A stretch of DNA of 64,000 nt from Buxus sempervirens (GCA_947561395.2 OX387186.1:7491888-7555887); one strand, 5' to 3'. Positions 1-11,384 are shown, counted from the first letter of the stretch. Made by a program: numbers and translations. The notes: generated by a model not told the origin, from the letters alone.

Positions 1-40
<40 letters not shown>
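1..40. repeat. (AT)n microsatellite at the window edge
   Basis: A pure AT dinucleotide run opens the window. A shorter AT run (about 4822-4837) sits at the other end of the foldback element. The element therefore probably lies in an AT-rich target, which hides any target-site duplication. Confidence 0.9.
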
Positions 41-42
<2 letters not shown>

Positions 43-419
43 ATATTTTGGTTGACTAAGGCTTTGAGAAGAAGCCTTGTCTCATGCTGAGCTTGAGCTT
101 AATAATTAATTAAACTTGCAAGTGGAGTCTCATTTTTCATTTTTTTTTAAAAACTCATTTCCTTATCCTGATTGTTCGGAATTTGAGGGGACTGGACTTG
201 GTTATTTTATTCTAGATAATATATATAATTGCACATTTTTGTAGTAAAAAAATAATGCCAATTGTTTTTTTTTTATAAAAAACATTATCATTAACAAGTT
301 TTTTTTTATTTCCTTTTAATTAAGTTCATATATGCAATTATTTTAATCAACTTTGTAAATTTATAATTGCCCCAGTTAAATAAGCACAAAAAGGCAAATT
401 TTTAGTAAGCCGGACAAGA

Positions 420-544
420 TCTAGTAACAGGGCTTGTGAGGACTTGTAACAGGGGTTGTGAGGACTTGTAACAGGGCTTGTGAGGACTTGTAACAAGGGC
501 TGTGAGGACTTGTAACAGGGGTTGTGAGGACTTGTAACAGTAGT
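420..544. repeat. 22-bp minisatellite, left part
   Basis: Five to six units built on GAGGACTTGTAAC plus a variable AGGGGTTGT-like half. The array is interrupted at 545 by the solo LTR and resumes at 2976 in the same orientation. Confidence 0.9.
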
Positions 545-1286
545 TGTGCGCACCTAAACCTGGCCTAGATCGCACACCGGGCGCACCTTCGGTGCGTGCC
601 TCGGAACTTTCGGAGTCGCCACTGCCTGAGAGTGCAGGCAGACACGGTTTTGCCCTAATCGGGTCTAAGTCTGGTCTGCGGCTTATTAGAGATCTAGCTA
701 AGTTCTCGGTTACGTCCGGGGAAGCCTTAAGACACCCCGGCCCGCCCCGTCGGTTTGACGGGTCCCTCGGGTCTCCCTGGTTTTTGAGTCAATTTCACCC
801 TTTTCCTAGACCAGCATGCTGACTTGTAAGGTCTGGCGGGGCCCGCTGGAGGTGTGGGTCCCTTTTTATTTGATTTTATCTTTTTATTTATTTAAGTGAT
901 GTGGGTCGGACCCGGGTCCCGTTGGAAGACCCGTGGGTTGCCATGGTTGGGCTTTAGGCCCAGTAGGGTTATTGGGTAACCCTTTTTTGGTTATTTATTA
1001 AATTAAACCATTTACACATGCAATGGGCTTAGTGGGCTTGGATTTGGCCCATTAGCCAAAGGTCAAGTGGCCCGGGCCTGTTTATTGAAAACAGGCTTGG
1101 TATGGGCTAGTCTAAGATGGACCCCACAAGTGGGCCCAGGGTGGTCTTGGTGGGCCCATCTGGGCCCATGGTCCAAAAGTGGGCTAAAGATAGCCCAAAT
1201 TGTTAAAGGAGTGATTCAGGCCGGTTTAGGCCGGAATTGATCCAACCAGGCCGAGAAATTACATTTTTTAAGTTATATTCACATTG

Positions 1287-1390
1287 GCCCGTATTTGCTA
1301 TACGGTCCACCGTCGCCCGTGAATGGAACCCGGTTGGCCTTGCCCGTGAAGTAAACACGGTCCACTGCGGACCGTTCTGAGTTTACGGGC
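1287..1390. repeat. GCCCGT-type 21-bp dyads, cluster 1 (solo LTR)
   Basis: Four imperfect two-fold symmetric motifs of the form GCCCGT-N9-ACGGKC, at 1287-1307, 1315-1335, 1342-1362 and 1370-1390. Half-sites are partly degenerate; the last begins GACCGT. Confidence 0.75.
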
Positions 1391-2174
1391 GTGGCCTATT
1401 CTGCATGTTTGCTACCGAATTTTGCTTGAGATCCATTCCGGTGTGTTTCTTGGATGTTCTGGCGACCTCTGTGATGGTCCTGGTGCTTTCTGTCACAGCA
1501 TATTTGATCCACTTGCTTCCTCAAGTCCTCCTTTAGGGGTGTTCTAGAATGGAATTAAATTCCATTCCTTTTAGACCATGGCATCTTCTAGTAATGCAGG
1601 AAAAGAAGTGGTAATTCGGGGGGGATTACATGGAAGGATTCAAAGAGGACAACTCATTCTTTGAATATAAGCAAAATCCACTTTATGCCATTTTGGATGT
1701 TTTCTATGTCTTTTATGGAATTACTCTTCTTCCCATGGATTCCCACCTTATGTGAGAACTCTCAAGACATGCCAAAACACAATAAACAAGTTAGACATAC
1801 AACTAGCATATGAGAAGGGAAACAAAAAAGATTAGAAGAAATTCCCAAAATTAGCTTATTTGAACATAATATAACTAGAATACTTACAGTGTCACTTTTT
1901 ACTTACTTTGATGATTTCAGCAGCGCTTCCGCGTCCTCCAAGGTTTGCTGGGACGAAATGGGAAGAGCTTGGTTAAGGTGGATGGATTTAAAAAAAATTG
2001 AAGGGGATTTGGGCATGGTTTTGGGGTAGTTTAGGAGTATAGGGGTAATTTGGGCATTAAAACGATTTATGGTGGAGTGGTGGCATGACGGCAAGGTTTG
2101 GTCGAGGCTAGCAGGAGAGGGAGAGGGAGGAGAGGCCAGGGAGAAAGCTTGTCCAAATGAGGGGGGTGGCCTCT

Positions 2175-2183
2175 CTATTTATA
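2175..2183 (-). promoter_or_regulatory. TATA box of the solo LTR
   Basis: TATAAATAG on the minus strand, followed by GAGAGGCC. The complete Tat-like LTRs carry the same TATAAATAGAG core (5830-5838; 19944-19952). In LTR orientation the dyad cluster at 2198-2412 lies immediately upstream. Confidence 0.6.
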
Positions 2184-2197
2184 GGCAAAATTTTCGT

Positions 2198-2412
2198 GCC
2201 CGTATTTGAAGTACGGGCGTGCCTTGCCCGTACTTCAAGTACGGGCGTGCCTTGCCCGTAATTCAAATACGGGCGAAAAACGAATATTTGCAATTATCGC
2301 AGATTCTTCCGTACGGGACGCGTGTCCCGCCGTACAGCGACGCGTGTTTCCTTCTAGAAGCGTGCCCGTATTTCAAATACGGGCATACCCTGCCCGTAAT
2401 ACAAATACGGTC
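2198..2412. repeat. GCCCGT-type 21-bp dyads, cluster 2 (solo LTR promoter)
   Basis: Five dyads GCCCGT-N9-ACGGGC at 2198-2218, 2226-2246, 2254-2274, 2364-2384 and 2392-2412; the last half-site ends ACGGTC. A further palindromic stretch rich in CGTACGGG/CCCGCCGTAC lies at about 2309-2334. Spacing of adjacent dyads is 28 bp, close to 2.7 helical turns. Confidence 0.85.
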
Positions 2413-2980
2413 CAGCACATTTAAAAAATATTTGGATTTCAAACCTTTATTCAATTTGATTTATTGCAAGATTCTTATCCGATTTTTCCGATTATTTTAT
2501 TAAAAAGCGAGATTCTCTTTATTAAAAAATTATTAAACACTTTTATCTTATTTATTTTACTGGTTTAGCCCATTTTTGCTGCCTTTTTGCCACATGGGCA
2601 GTTTTTTATGAAACTTCAACTGCTTATAACTTCTTCGTCTGGTGTCCGATTTCAGCAAACTTAGTGTCGTTGGAATCAGCTTGGAACCACCTATCCATTG
2701 GGATTAAGTTTGGTAGTCGAATTGGGGTCGAGCAAAAAGTAAACTTTTTGCTCCCCAAAAGTTTGACCAGCTCATATCTTTTTCATCTGGACTCCGATTC
2801 CAGCAAACTCAATTGCGTTGGAATCGTGTCGAAATGCTCTTTTTAATGAGATGAAGTTTGATGGCCAAATTCTCTTAAATTAAAAAGTCAATTTTTGACC
2901 CCCTCAGGGTTTGACTGAAAGTTTGACTTTTCATTTTCTTTGCCATTTTAGGGGTGCAAAAATCAGGTGTCTACAGTAGT

Positions 2981-3630
2981 TGTGAGGACTTGTAACTTGG
3001 CTTGTGAGGACTTGTAACAGGGGTTGTGAGGACTTGTAACAGGGGTTGTGAGGACTTGTAACTTGGCTTGTGAGGACTTGTAACAGGGGTTGTGAGGACT
3101 TGTAACTTGGGTTGTGTGGACTTGTAACTGGGGTTGTGAGGACTTGTAACTTGGCTTGTGAGGACTTGTAACAGGGCTTGTGAGGACTTGTAACAGGCTT
3201 GTGAGGACTTGTAACTGGGGTTGTGACGACTTGTAACCGGGCTTGAGAGGACTTGTAACAGGGGTTGTGAGGACTTGTAACTGGGGTTGTGAGGACTTGT
3301 AACAGTAGTTGTGAGGAATTGTAACTTGGCTTGTGAGGACTTGTAACAGGGGTTCTGAGGACTTGTAACTTGGATTGTGTGGACTTGTAACAGGGGTTGT
3401 GAGGACTTGTAACAGTAGTTGTGAGGACTTGTAACTTGGCTTGTGAGGACTTGTAACAGGGGTTGTGAGGACTTGTAATAGGGGTTGTGAGGACTTGTAA
3501 CTTGGGTTGTGTGGACTTGTAACTGGGGTTGTGAGGACTTGTAACTTGGCTTGTGAGGACTTGTAACAGGGGTTGTGAGGACTTGTAACTGGGGTTGTGA
3601 GGACTTGTAACAGGGGTTGTGAGGACTTAT
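2981..3630. repeat. 22-bp minisatellite, left arm inner part
   Basis: About 30 units of 22 bp (GAGGACTTGTAAC then AGGGGTTGT, TTGGCTTGT, TGGGGTTGT or AGTAGTTGT). The variants alternate rather than forming homogeneous blocks. Confidence 0.92.
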
Positions 3631-3649
3631 ACATCTATTGCATTGTTAC

Positions 3650-4440
3650 AAGTCCTCACAACCACTGTTACAAGTCCTCACAACCCCAGTTACAAGTCCA
3701 CACAACCCAAGTTACAAGTCCTCACAACCCCTGTTACAAGTCCTCACAAGCCAAGTTACAAGTCCTCACAACTACTGTTACAAGTCCTTACAACCCCAGT
3801 TACAAGTCCTCACAACCCCTGTTACAAGTCCTCACAACCCCTGTTACAAGTCCTCTCAAGCCCGGTTACAAGTCTTCACAACCCCAGTTACAAGTCCTCA
3901 CAAGCCTGTTACAAGTCCTCACAAGCCCTGTTACAAGTCCTCACAAGCCAAGTTACAAGTCCTCACAACCACTGTTACAAGTCCTCACAACCCCAGTTAC
4001 AAGTGCACACAACCCAAGTTACAAGTCCTCACAACCCCTGTTACAGGTCCTCACAAGCCAAGTTACTAGTCCTCACAACTACTGTTACAAGTCCTCACAA
4101 CCCCTGTTACAAGTCCTCACAACCCCTGTTACAAGTCCTCTCAAGCCCGGTTACAAGTCCTCACAACCCCAGTTACAAGTCCTCACAACCCCTGTTACAA
4201 GTCCTCTCAAGCCCAGTTACAAGTCCTCACAACCCCAGTTACAAGTCCTCACAACCCCTGTTACAAGTCCTCACAACCCCTGTTACAAGTCCTCTCAAGC
4301 CAAGTTACAAGTCCTCACAACCCCAGTTACAAGTCCACACAACCCAAGTTACAAGTCCTCACAACCCCTGTTACAAGTCCTCACAACCACTGTTACAAGT
4401 CCTCACTACCCCTGTTACAAGTCCTCACAACCCCTGTTAC
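3650..4440. repeat. 22-bp minisatellite, right arm (inverted)
   Basis: About 36 units of the same 22-bp repeat in reverse orientation (GTTACAAGTCCTCACAACCC). Since 22 is not a multiple of three, all three frames stay open over long distances and encode a 22-residue repeat. These long ORFs follow from the repeat and are not evidence of a protein. Confidence 0.92.
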
Positions 4441-4821
4441 TAGATCTTGTCCTGCTTACTAAAAATTTGCCTTTTTGTGCTTATTTAATTGGGGCAATGA
4501 TAAATTTACAAAGTTGATTAAAATAATTGCATATATGAACTTAATTAAAAGGAAATAAAAAAAAAACTTGTTAATGATAATGTTTTTTATAAAAAAAACA
4601 ATTGGCATTATTTTTTTACTACAAAAATGTGCAATTATAAATATTATCTAGAATAAAATAACCAAGTCCAGTCCCCTCAAATTCCGAACAATCAGGATAA
4701 GGAAATGAGTTTTAAAAAAAAAATGAAAAATGAGACTCCACTTGCAAGTTTAATTAATTATTAAGCTCAAGCTCAGCATGAGACAAGGCTTCTTCTCAAA
4801 GCCTTAGTCAACCAAAATATA

Positions 4822-5203
4822 GATATATATATATATACAATTCTAAGTGATTAAACAGCTTGAAACACCTCTTTCCTACACGTCTACAAAAGTGAAATCT
4901 ATAGAGTAGGAGCCAACATGGGAGCCCATGAACACAAGGATTGTAAGTTGATGGAAAGTACGCAGATCGGATGGCCGAGATCGTTTGACTTTAGAACCTA
5001 AGCATGAACACAACGTTCTACTTGTGTTTAATTAACTTGTGTTTAATTGGCTGGCTCAAAAACAGGAGCCAGCCAATTTCCTGTGAGCTGAAGAGGGCTG
5101 ATATGAGGAGTGGGACCAGGTGGGACGCGTGTCGTCACCCGGCGCTCCCAAGAGGAATCGAAAGAGGATTTCCTTGTAGAGGAAATCGACTGAATTTTGA
5201 ATG
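4822..5203. other. Intergenic stretch with a short perfect hairpin
   Basis: No gene is recognised. An 11-bp perfect stem with an 8-base loop lies at 5048-5077 (TTGGCTGGCTC paired with GAGCCAGCCAA). The stretch ends with TTTTGAATG (5195-5203), the left target duplication of the MULE. Confidence 0.6.
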
Positions 5204-5361
5204 GGGCTGACATCGTCGACCGCTCCTTTCTACAGCTGAGACTACCGCTGTAGACACCCCAAATTGCACCCCAATATAAGAGATTAACTAAGAAGGGCTC
5301 CAAAGGTCTTATTTGAGCCTTGAAATGTGTCAAACTTTCAAAAACAATCAAAATCAGTGCC

Positions 5362-5628
5362 AACCGCACTGTGTATGCGGTTTTTATAATCTCGGTTTCA
5401 ACCGCTCTGTATGTGCGGTTGCAACCGCACACACAGCACGGTTCACATCAAGGCTTGTTGCGCTGGCGGCCACGTGGCTTCGCGAAGCTTCGGCCGTTAA
5501 GCCGCGTGGACAGCACTCAATTAAAGCATAACTGAATTGAACTGCCCTGTATATGCGGTTTGGTCAAATTTGTACATAAACCGCACTTTAAGCGACGGTT
5601 GTGTAGAAACCGCACTGTGTATACGGTT
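5362..5628. repeat. AACCG-N11-CGGTT dyads in the left LTR (six copies)
   Basis: Copies at 5362-5382, 5400-5420, 5423-5443, 5540-5560 (first half AACTG), 5579-5600 (one base longer) and 5608-5628. The ten outer bases are conserved while the 11-base core varies. All lie 200-470 bp upstream of the TATA box. Confidence 0.88.
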
Positions 5629-5829
5629 TTGGCTGTTTCGAGGCTTTGCGAAATGGCTCGATCTCTGAGCCTTATTTACGCATATTACCTCTCTCTCAAG
5701 GACCTAAACTCCCTATTTCACCCTCCGAAACTTGCTGAATTACTCCAATTCAAGCCTTAGAGGAGAATTGGAATAATCTAGAAGGCCTTTTTGGCCTACC
5801 CTTGGGACTCTTCTACCCTTGACTTGGCC

Positions 5830-5838
5830 TATAAATAG
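5830..5838 (+). promoter_or_regulatory. TATA box of the left LTR
   Basis: TATAAATAG in the context GGCCTATAAATAGAGGGG, a strong plant TATA match repeated in the right LTR at 19944-19952. It is the probable sense promoter of the retrotransposon, so R would start about 30 bp downstream. Confidence 0.7.
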
Positions 5839-7672
5839 AGGGGTCCTCCTCTTGCAAATGGCTGACAATCTGAAGCTTAGAAGCTCTGCAAGAAGAAGGA
5901 GAACCTCTGCTGGATTGGCTACTCAACTGCTCAAGCTACTAAGGTAAGGACTATTTGAGTTATTGCTTCCTCTTTACATTCTAGCAAATCTCTCATCTTC
6001 TACCTTTCTGTAGTGTAAGGCCTTTGTGTATTTTTGCAACCCCAAACCCCTTCTAAAGTACCTGGGAATCCTCTCTAGCCGTAAAACGTGAAGAGAGAGC
6101 CTGGGGAAAAGGAAGGTGGAATGGATCCTCTAGGTTTAGAACCCTCAGATGATGTGCAAGCATGCTCTATGGTTATTTTGAGCCCTTGAATGCTTCTCTG
6201 ATCATTTTTGTATTTGGAGAAGATGTGAATCCATGCTCTCAATAGCCATGGATTCCAACTTTCTCATAGAAATGTGATTTTCCACATCTTTGCACCCACT
6301 TTCCACTTTTTTTTTTATCAAAATAGGCTAGATCTTGGATTTCCATGTAAATATGGAAAATCTGAGATCATTGGCCTTAGAATGAGTTTTTAGAAGTTCA
6401 TGAGTTGTTTTTCATGATTTTAAATGGTTTTGGTCGAATCCACTTGCACACATACACTAATTTTGGCTTCTCATTCAAAGTTCTTCAAAAACAGGACAGA
6501 TCTGTAGCCTGTCTTGGAATGCTCATAACTTCATCCTCCAGATGAATTTTTGAGTGATTCCAAAGACATGTGATAGATTGGAAGGTCTATTTAATATCTG
6601 GAAATTTTCGTCCACTTCCATGTAGCCAATTTTTGACACCATCTCTTCAAAGTTTGTAAGACAGTTCAGCCCAGATTGCTGAACTTGCCGCTTTGATGGT
6701 GCACTATTTGCTCAGTTTTAATCCGTTTCCTATGATTCCAGTTTCTGAGTTTTCTTTGAGAAGTCTATTTTCATTTCCAATTGGTTTCAGCAGATTTCAA
6801 TCTGTTTTGTGCCTTGGGTGTTCAATTGACTCAGAGGTGCTCGCTGGCATAGTCCAGAGCTCATCTGTGGTCTTTTAGGCCTGTTCAAGAGAGCACACAA
6901 GTCACATCCGGATAGAGATTGGTGTGAGGTTTTTTTTCTTTGGAAAGATGGCACTACATACTTCCTCCATACCAATTTTCATGTTTTTTTATTGAGCCAA
7001 ACTCCACGAATAGAGCTTTGAAAATGCCTACTTAACACTTTTTCTGAGTTATAACAGCAGATTTCATATGTGGATTTCTCTCTCGTTTTGGATCGGATTG
7101 AGCTGAATTTTCTACTGTATACTCTACTACTATACCAGTTTTCCAATGGCTTTGGTTTCATTTGATTTGGATTTGAATTGGGAAAGTTATGGTTTATCAA
7201 AGTTTTCAAGTTCTTTTGACCTATTTTCTCCAGATTTGCCTTAGCTGGATTTTCTTCATTTTTTACCTTGATTTCACTTCACTCATGAGGTTTTAGAAGT
7301 GATGAATCCACAAAGAGAGCCTAAGTTCATTAGACTTCTCATGTGGAATGATCACATACATGGTGCTTGTGGTAAGCATCCTTTTGCCCATTTTGTTAGA
7401 AAAATGATTCTAAAGTATAAGCAAGCATGTGGTAACCGTCTTAGACGGATGAGTGGGGGTGCCTAACACCTTCCTCCGCTCATAAATAATTCCCCGTACC
7501 CAATCTCTGGATTTTCCTTGTATTAGAGCTACTTTGGCTCTATTTGACATCTATGAACCCTTTGGTGTCCATTCACACCTTAAAATGGATGGTGGCGACT
7601 CTTTACATTTCATCGATCCCCGCGTGACGGTAATCGGAAGTCATCCGAGATGACGAATCCATGTCTCACAAC

Positions 7673-7690
7673 TGGCGACTCTGCTGGGGA
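7673..7690 (+). other. Primer-binding site
   Basis: TGGCGACTCTGCTGGGGA begins two bases after the left LTR. It starts with TGG, complementary to a tRNA CCA end. PBS sequences of this kind (reported as tRNA-Arg-like) are typical of Tat/Ogre retrotransposons; the tRNA match was not tested here. Confidence 0.75.
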
Positions 7691-9280
7691 TACTAGGAAT
7701 TGAGCCATGTCTTTGGCTTGCTTATTCTTTGTTTGATTTGATTGATTGTTTGTTGATTGGAGTGATTGTAATAAGCATGCTGATTTGAATGCTTCTATAG
7801 TTAGAGAATGTGAGACCTTAGGAAATAGGGCATGAGATGTGTGGTGCTTTGTTTATGCTCAAAGCCATGTTAGGAGACCTAGCTAGTTTTACCATGCTAG
7901 GCTACCATGTTTATATGACGAGCATGTTTTGATTAGGATTCTAATGTCATTGAGCATGTGATCAGGATTTTTAGGGAGATATTTTGAATATGTCAAAAGC
8001 ATGCTCACCATAATTGAATACTATTTGTTGTATGATATGATAACATGCCTCCATGTTTGCATGATTGTGTGAATGCATATTTAGATGGAGCATGCTAGGC
8101 TTTCTTTTATTTAATTGAATGTTCCCATGTTTATTAGCTTCAAAATGATCTCTATATCATGCCTTGGTGTGTATGGCTTGCATGGCTGCGAAAAAAGAGT
8201 GGCAAGGGTGGGACGTTGTGTTGAATGTGACCAACTTTTTCAAATGCACTTGTGCACCTTTTTTCTTTTTTACACAGCCTACCTATCACCTATAGGAAGT
8301 TGAACAAGAATGTGGGTAGCTTGGCGCACCGAGGTCGTTACTTCGGAAAGCGAAAGTGAAAACATTCACCTTAGAGACTTTGAGCCAATGATGTGATGAC
8401 ATGGTGGATCTAGAATTCTGGTCATACACTAGGCTTGAGCTCTAAGTTGCCAATAAGCCAAAACCCAAAACCCCTACGCGAAGGTGGAGAAACACAATTT
8501 TGGCCAAAATAAACCAAATGCGATGGGGAAGGGTTTGTAATGAGGGAAGGCCGTCTTGCATGGCTCAGGTGACCCAAGGTATGATATGGATACCATCTTG
8601 AAGATAAACATGGGGTAACAAGGTATTTTCAAAATTTTCCCTTGTAATAACCTCCATACTTTATAAGAAGCAAGGTTATAGTGTCCATTTGTTGGGATTT
8701 TGTTTTTCCCAGAAAATTACTGTTAGCCTAAGATTGGTGTAGCCCTTAGAGAGAGTTTTTACTCTTCTTAGGTGTCATTCTACCCAAATGCCCATAGGAG
8801 GCACCCAAAAGTCCCAAAATCCATGCATTAGGTGTCCATTTTTAGGAGGGAGCCTAGGCCCTCCTTTGTATGAATATGGCTAATCCTCTTTCTTGCAGGG
8901 AATTTGTGTGTGAAGGCCATCCAAGAGCTGCTGGTGCAAGGAGCCTCTTCTTTTTTCTTTTGTGTAGAAATTTTCATTCTCTAGCCCAAGGAGGCTAAAA
9001 TTGTCATTTTTATTTTGATTCATGCCCTTGAAGGCCAATTTGTATTGTAACATGTTTCTTTTATTATAAGAGATCTGTTTGTGCGCATTTATGGTCTCCG
9101 CATGCACCTTCATGAAATTCATGGTCTAAAGCGGGCTTTTAATGCCATTTGATGCGTCAAATGCCCAATTTGGGGCAGTCTGGGAGCCACCCAATGGTGA
9201 ACAATGTGTTTGGGCATTTAACTAAGATAATAAAACCAATTGGAAAAATGAACAAATCGAAAATCTCATTTTCGGCTGGA
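7691..9280 (+). other. Leader region of the Tat-like element, no gene seen
   Basis: About 1.6 kb after the PBS with only short ORFs and no protein I recognise. Tat/Ogre elements often have a long leader or an extra ORF before gag; no such ORF is intact here. Confidence 0.5.
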
Positions 9281-9367
9281 AACCGTCCTGAGCATGCGGT
9301 TGTCTGCATTTTCGCTGCAACCGCATGTATCATACGGTTTGAGCCAAACCGTCCTGAGTGTGCGGTT
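9281..9367. repeat. AACCG-type dyads, internal cluster (three copies)
   Basis: 21-bp dyads at 9281-9301, 9319-9339 and 9347-9367, two with AACCGTCCTGAG as left half. No TATA box is evident nearby, unlike the LTR cluster. Confidence 0.85.
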
Positions 9368-10090
9368 TTAAGCCGAAATCCCATTCTGGCCATGCTAATT
9401 AAACATTTCTGGGTCCTTTCATCCCTAAGTTATATAAGCAAGTGTGCAGTGACTCCAAATAAGATAAATGGCATTTAAACCATTCCAAATCCACCCGGAT
9501 CAAGAGATTAAGGTCATTTTGAACATATTCACCTAAATTGAGCAAATTAATCCAACTCAAAGGTGAAAATGATGAAATAAAAGTTGGCTCAAACCAAAAA
9601 TCAGGTCAAGCACCAAATTTTGGGGTTTAAGCTCATGTTAGGCTCTTTTTACCTAATTTGAACACCTAACCCATCTTAATTGAAGTAAATGATTAAAAGA
9701 AAATTGGTTCAAATAACCAACCGAATCATACTTCAACCTCAAGAATTAAACTTGGAAATCACAATAAGCTTCCAAAGCATCTTTTAAGCCTAAAGTGGGA
9801 TCTGAACCAAGAGTAAAAGGAAAAGAAGCTCAACTCTTTTAAAATGGAGCAAATTCCAACCAAAAATAAGAAATCTTTAATCATAAAGTATTCAAACTTT
9901 TAAGATTTCAACTCATGGGGTCACTGAGAAACCTCTGAATTCCAAGCAAGTGATCAATTAAGGATTCAATGAAAAAAAATTTTCAAATAAATCACCACCT
10001 TAAAGATAAATTGAGTCTCTTTTTAACTCAAAATACCTAAGGCTGGAAATCAAAAAATTTTTTAGGCATCTGAAAGCCTTGGAATTTCAG
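9368..10090. other. Internal spacer of the Tat-like element
   Basis: A-rich sequence without a recognisable gene or repeat, between the dyad cluster and the 78-bp tandem array. Confidence 0.4.
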
Positions 10091-10099
10091 AAAATCAAT

Positions 10100-10815
10100 T
10101 CATAGGACTCCTGGAAGCCTGAAATTCCAGACTTTTTTAAAATCTTCATAGGCCTTCTAAAGCCTGAATTTAGAAACTCATAGGACTCCTGGAAGCCTGA
10201 AATTCCAGACTTTTTTAAAATCTTTATAGGCCTTCTAAAGCCTGAATTTAGAAACTCATAGGACTCCTGGAAGCCTGAAATTCCAGACTTTTTTAAAATC
10301 TTCATAGGCCTTCTAAAGCCTGAATTTAGAAACTCATAGGACTCCTGGAAGCCTGAAATTCCAGACTTTTTTTAAAATCTTCATAGGCCTTCTAAAGCCT
10401 GAATTTAGAAACTCATAGGACTCCTGGAAGCCTGAAATTCCAGACTTTTTTAAAATCTTCATAGGCCTTCTAAAGCCTGAATTTAGAAACTCATAGGACT
10501 CCTGGAAGCCTGAAATTCCAGAATTTGTCAAAATCTTCATAGGCCTTCTAAAGCCTGAATTTAGAAACTCATAGGACTCCTGGAAGCCTGAAATTCCAGA
10601 CTTTTTCAAAATCTTCATAGGCCTTCTAAAGCCTGAATTTAGAAACTCATAGGACTCCTGGAAGCCTGAAATTCCAGACTTTTTCAAAATCTGCATAGGC
10701 CTTCTAAAGCCTGAATTTAGAAACTCATAGAACCCTGGGAGCCTGAAATTCCAGAATTTGTCAAAATCTTCATAGGCCTTCTAAAGCCTGAATTTAGAAA
10801 ATCATAGGCCCCTGA
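10100..10815. repeat. 78-bp tandem array (about nine copies)
   Basis: A 78-bp unit (one copy 79) repeats about nine times. Each unit consists of two related ~39-bp halves, one with CATAGGACTCCTGGAAGCCT and one with CATAGGCCTTCTAAAGCCT. Since 78 is a multiple of three, one minus-strand frame stays open with a 26-residue repeat; this is probably incidental. Internal tandem arrays are common in Tat/Ogre elements. Confidence 0.92.
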
Positions 10816-11384
10816 AAGCCTGCGTAATTTCGGGAGGTTGTGGAAGCCTTAATTCCAAAGCATAAGCCCTTGGAAGCTTGCGTAATTCCAAGTCTCGAGT
10901 TTGTCTAAGGATTTTTACTTTGGACATCTCATTTGTGTGGGATGTGTTGGAAGCCCTAGAATTTTCCAATATTGGTGGGTCTTTTTCGCACCAACCAATT
11001 CGTAAGCCCTTGGAAGCTTGTGTAATTCCAATGCTTGATTTGACTATGGGCTTTTACCATAGCCATATCATTTCTGTGGGACATGTTGGAGGCCCTAGAA
11101 TACTCCAACAAAATTTCTGAGGTTTGATCTTTTTTTCGTATCAATCACCTCGTCTTAATAAGGTTATTTTAACCATAAATACAAAAAATCAAAAAAAAAT
11201 ATGGATACAAAGAAAACCCCAAACTTATGTTCACCAAGCTTACACGCATGCATGCATAGGTGTGTAAAATTGATTCAAGGGGATACTAATATTTTTCTCT
11301 TGTGTCTTTTTCTTTTACCAAGGTACTAAGTTCCTACTGCAACCATTGCTCCCCGACGTTCTCAGAGATTAAAAGCTGCTACCA

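Larger units (their letters stand above)
545..2975 (-). mobile_element. Solo LTR of a Tat-like Ty3/gypsy retrotransposon
   Basis: A 2,431-bp sequence starts TGTGCGCACC and ends GTGTCTACA. It is flanked by the 5-bp duplication GTAGT (540-544 and 2976-2980), and removing it restores a continuous minisatellite. On the minus strand it begins TGTAGACACC and soon reads TTGCACCCC, like the LTR of the complete element at 5249, so both probably belong to one lineage. A minus-strand TATAAATAG lies at 2175-2183. No internal region is left, as expected after LTR-LTR recombination. Its 21-bp dyads are listed separately. Confidence 0.85.
41..4821. mobile_element. Foldback element with about 1.15-kb inverted arms, split by a solo LTR
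   Basis: The first ~380 bases (from CTATATTTTGG at 41) return as a reverse complement ending CCAAAATATAG at 4821, with only small differences. Moving inward, both arms become 22-bp minisatellite. Left-arm minisatellite is at about 420-544 and 2981-3630; the inverted right-arm minisatellite is at about 3650-4440. The axis lies near 3630-3650. Without the solo LTR at 545-2975 the element is about 2.35 kb of nearly continuous palindrome. No transposase ORF is visible. This architecture is known from foldback and long-TIR MULE-like elements; the superfamily is not determined. A transcript through it would fold into a hairpin of about 1.1 kb. Confidence 0.82.
5249..7670 (+). repeat. Left (5') LTR of the Tat-like element
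   Basis: This 2,422-bp LTR runs from TGTAGACACC to CTCACA. It holds six 21/22-bp dyads (5362-5628), a TATA box (5830-5838) and likely R-U5 sequence. ORFs within it are short and incidental. Confidence 0.93.

Noticed and set aside
3600..4440. Possible CRISPR-like array
   Set aside because: Units are contiguous 22-bp minisatellite without unique spacers, in a plant genome.
2963..4517. Long ORFs encoding VTSPHNPCYKSSQ-type repeats on both strands
   Set aside because: They come from the 22-bp minisatellite, where all frames stay open because 22 is not divisible by three; no start context or non-repeat domain.
10087..10696. Minus-strand ORFs with a 26-residue repeat (SGISGFQESYEFLNSGFRRP)
   Set aside because: Translation of the 78-bp tandem array; open only because 78 is a multiple of three.
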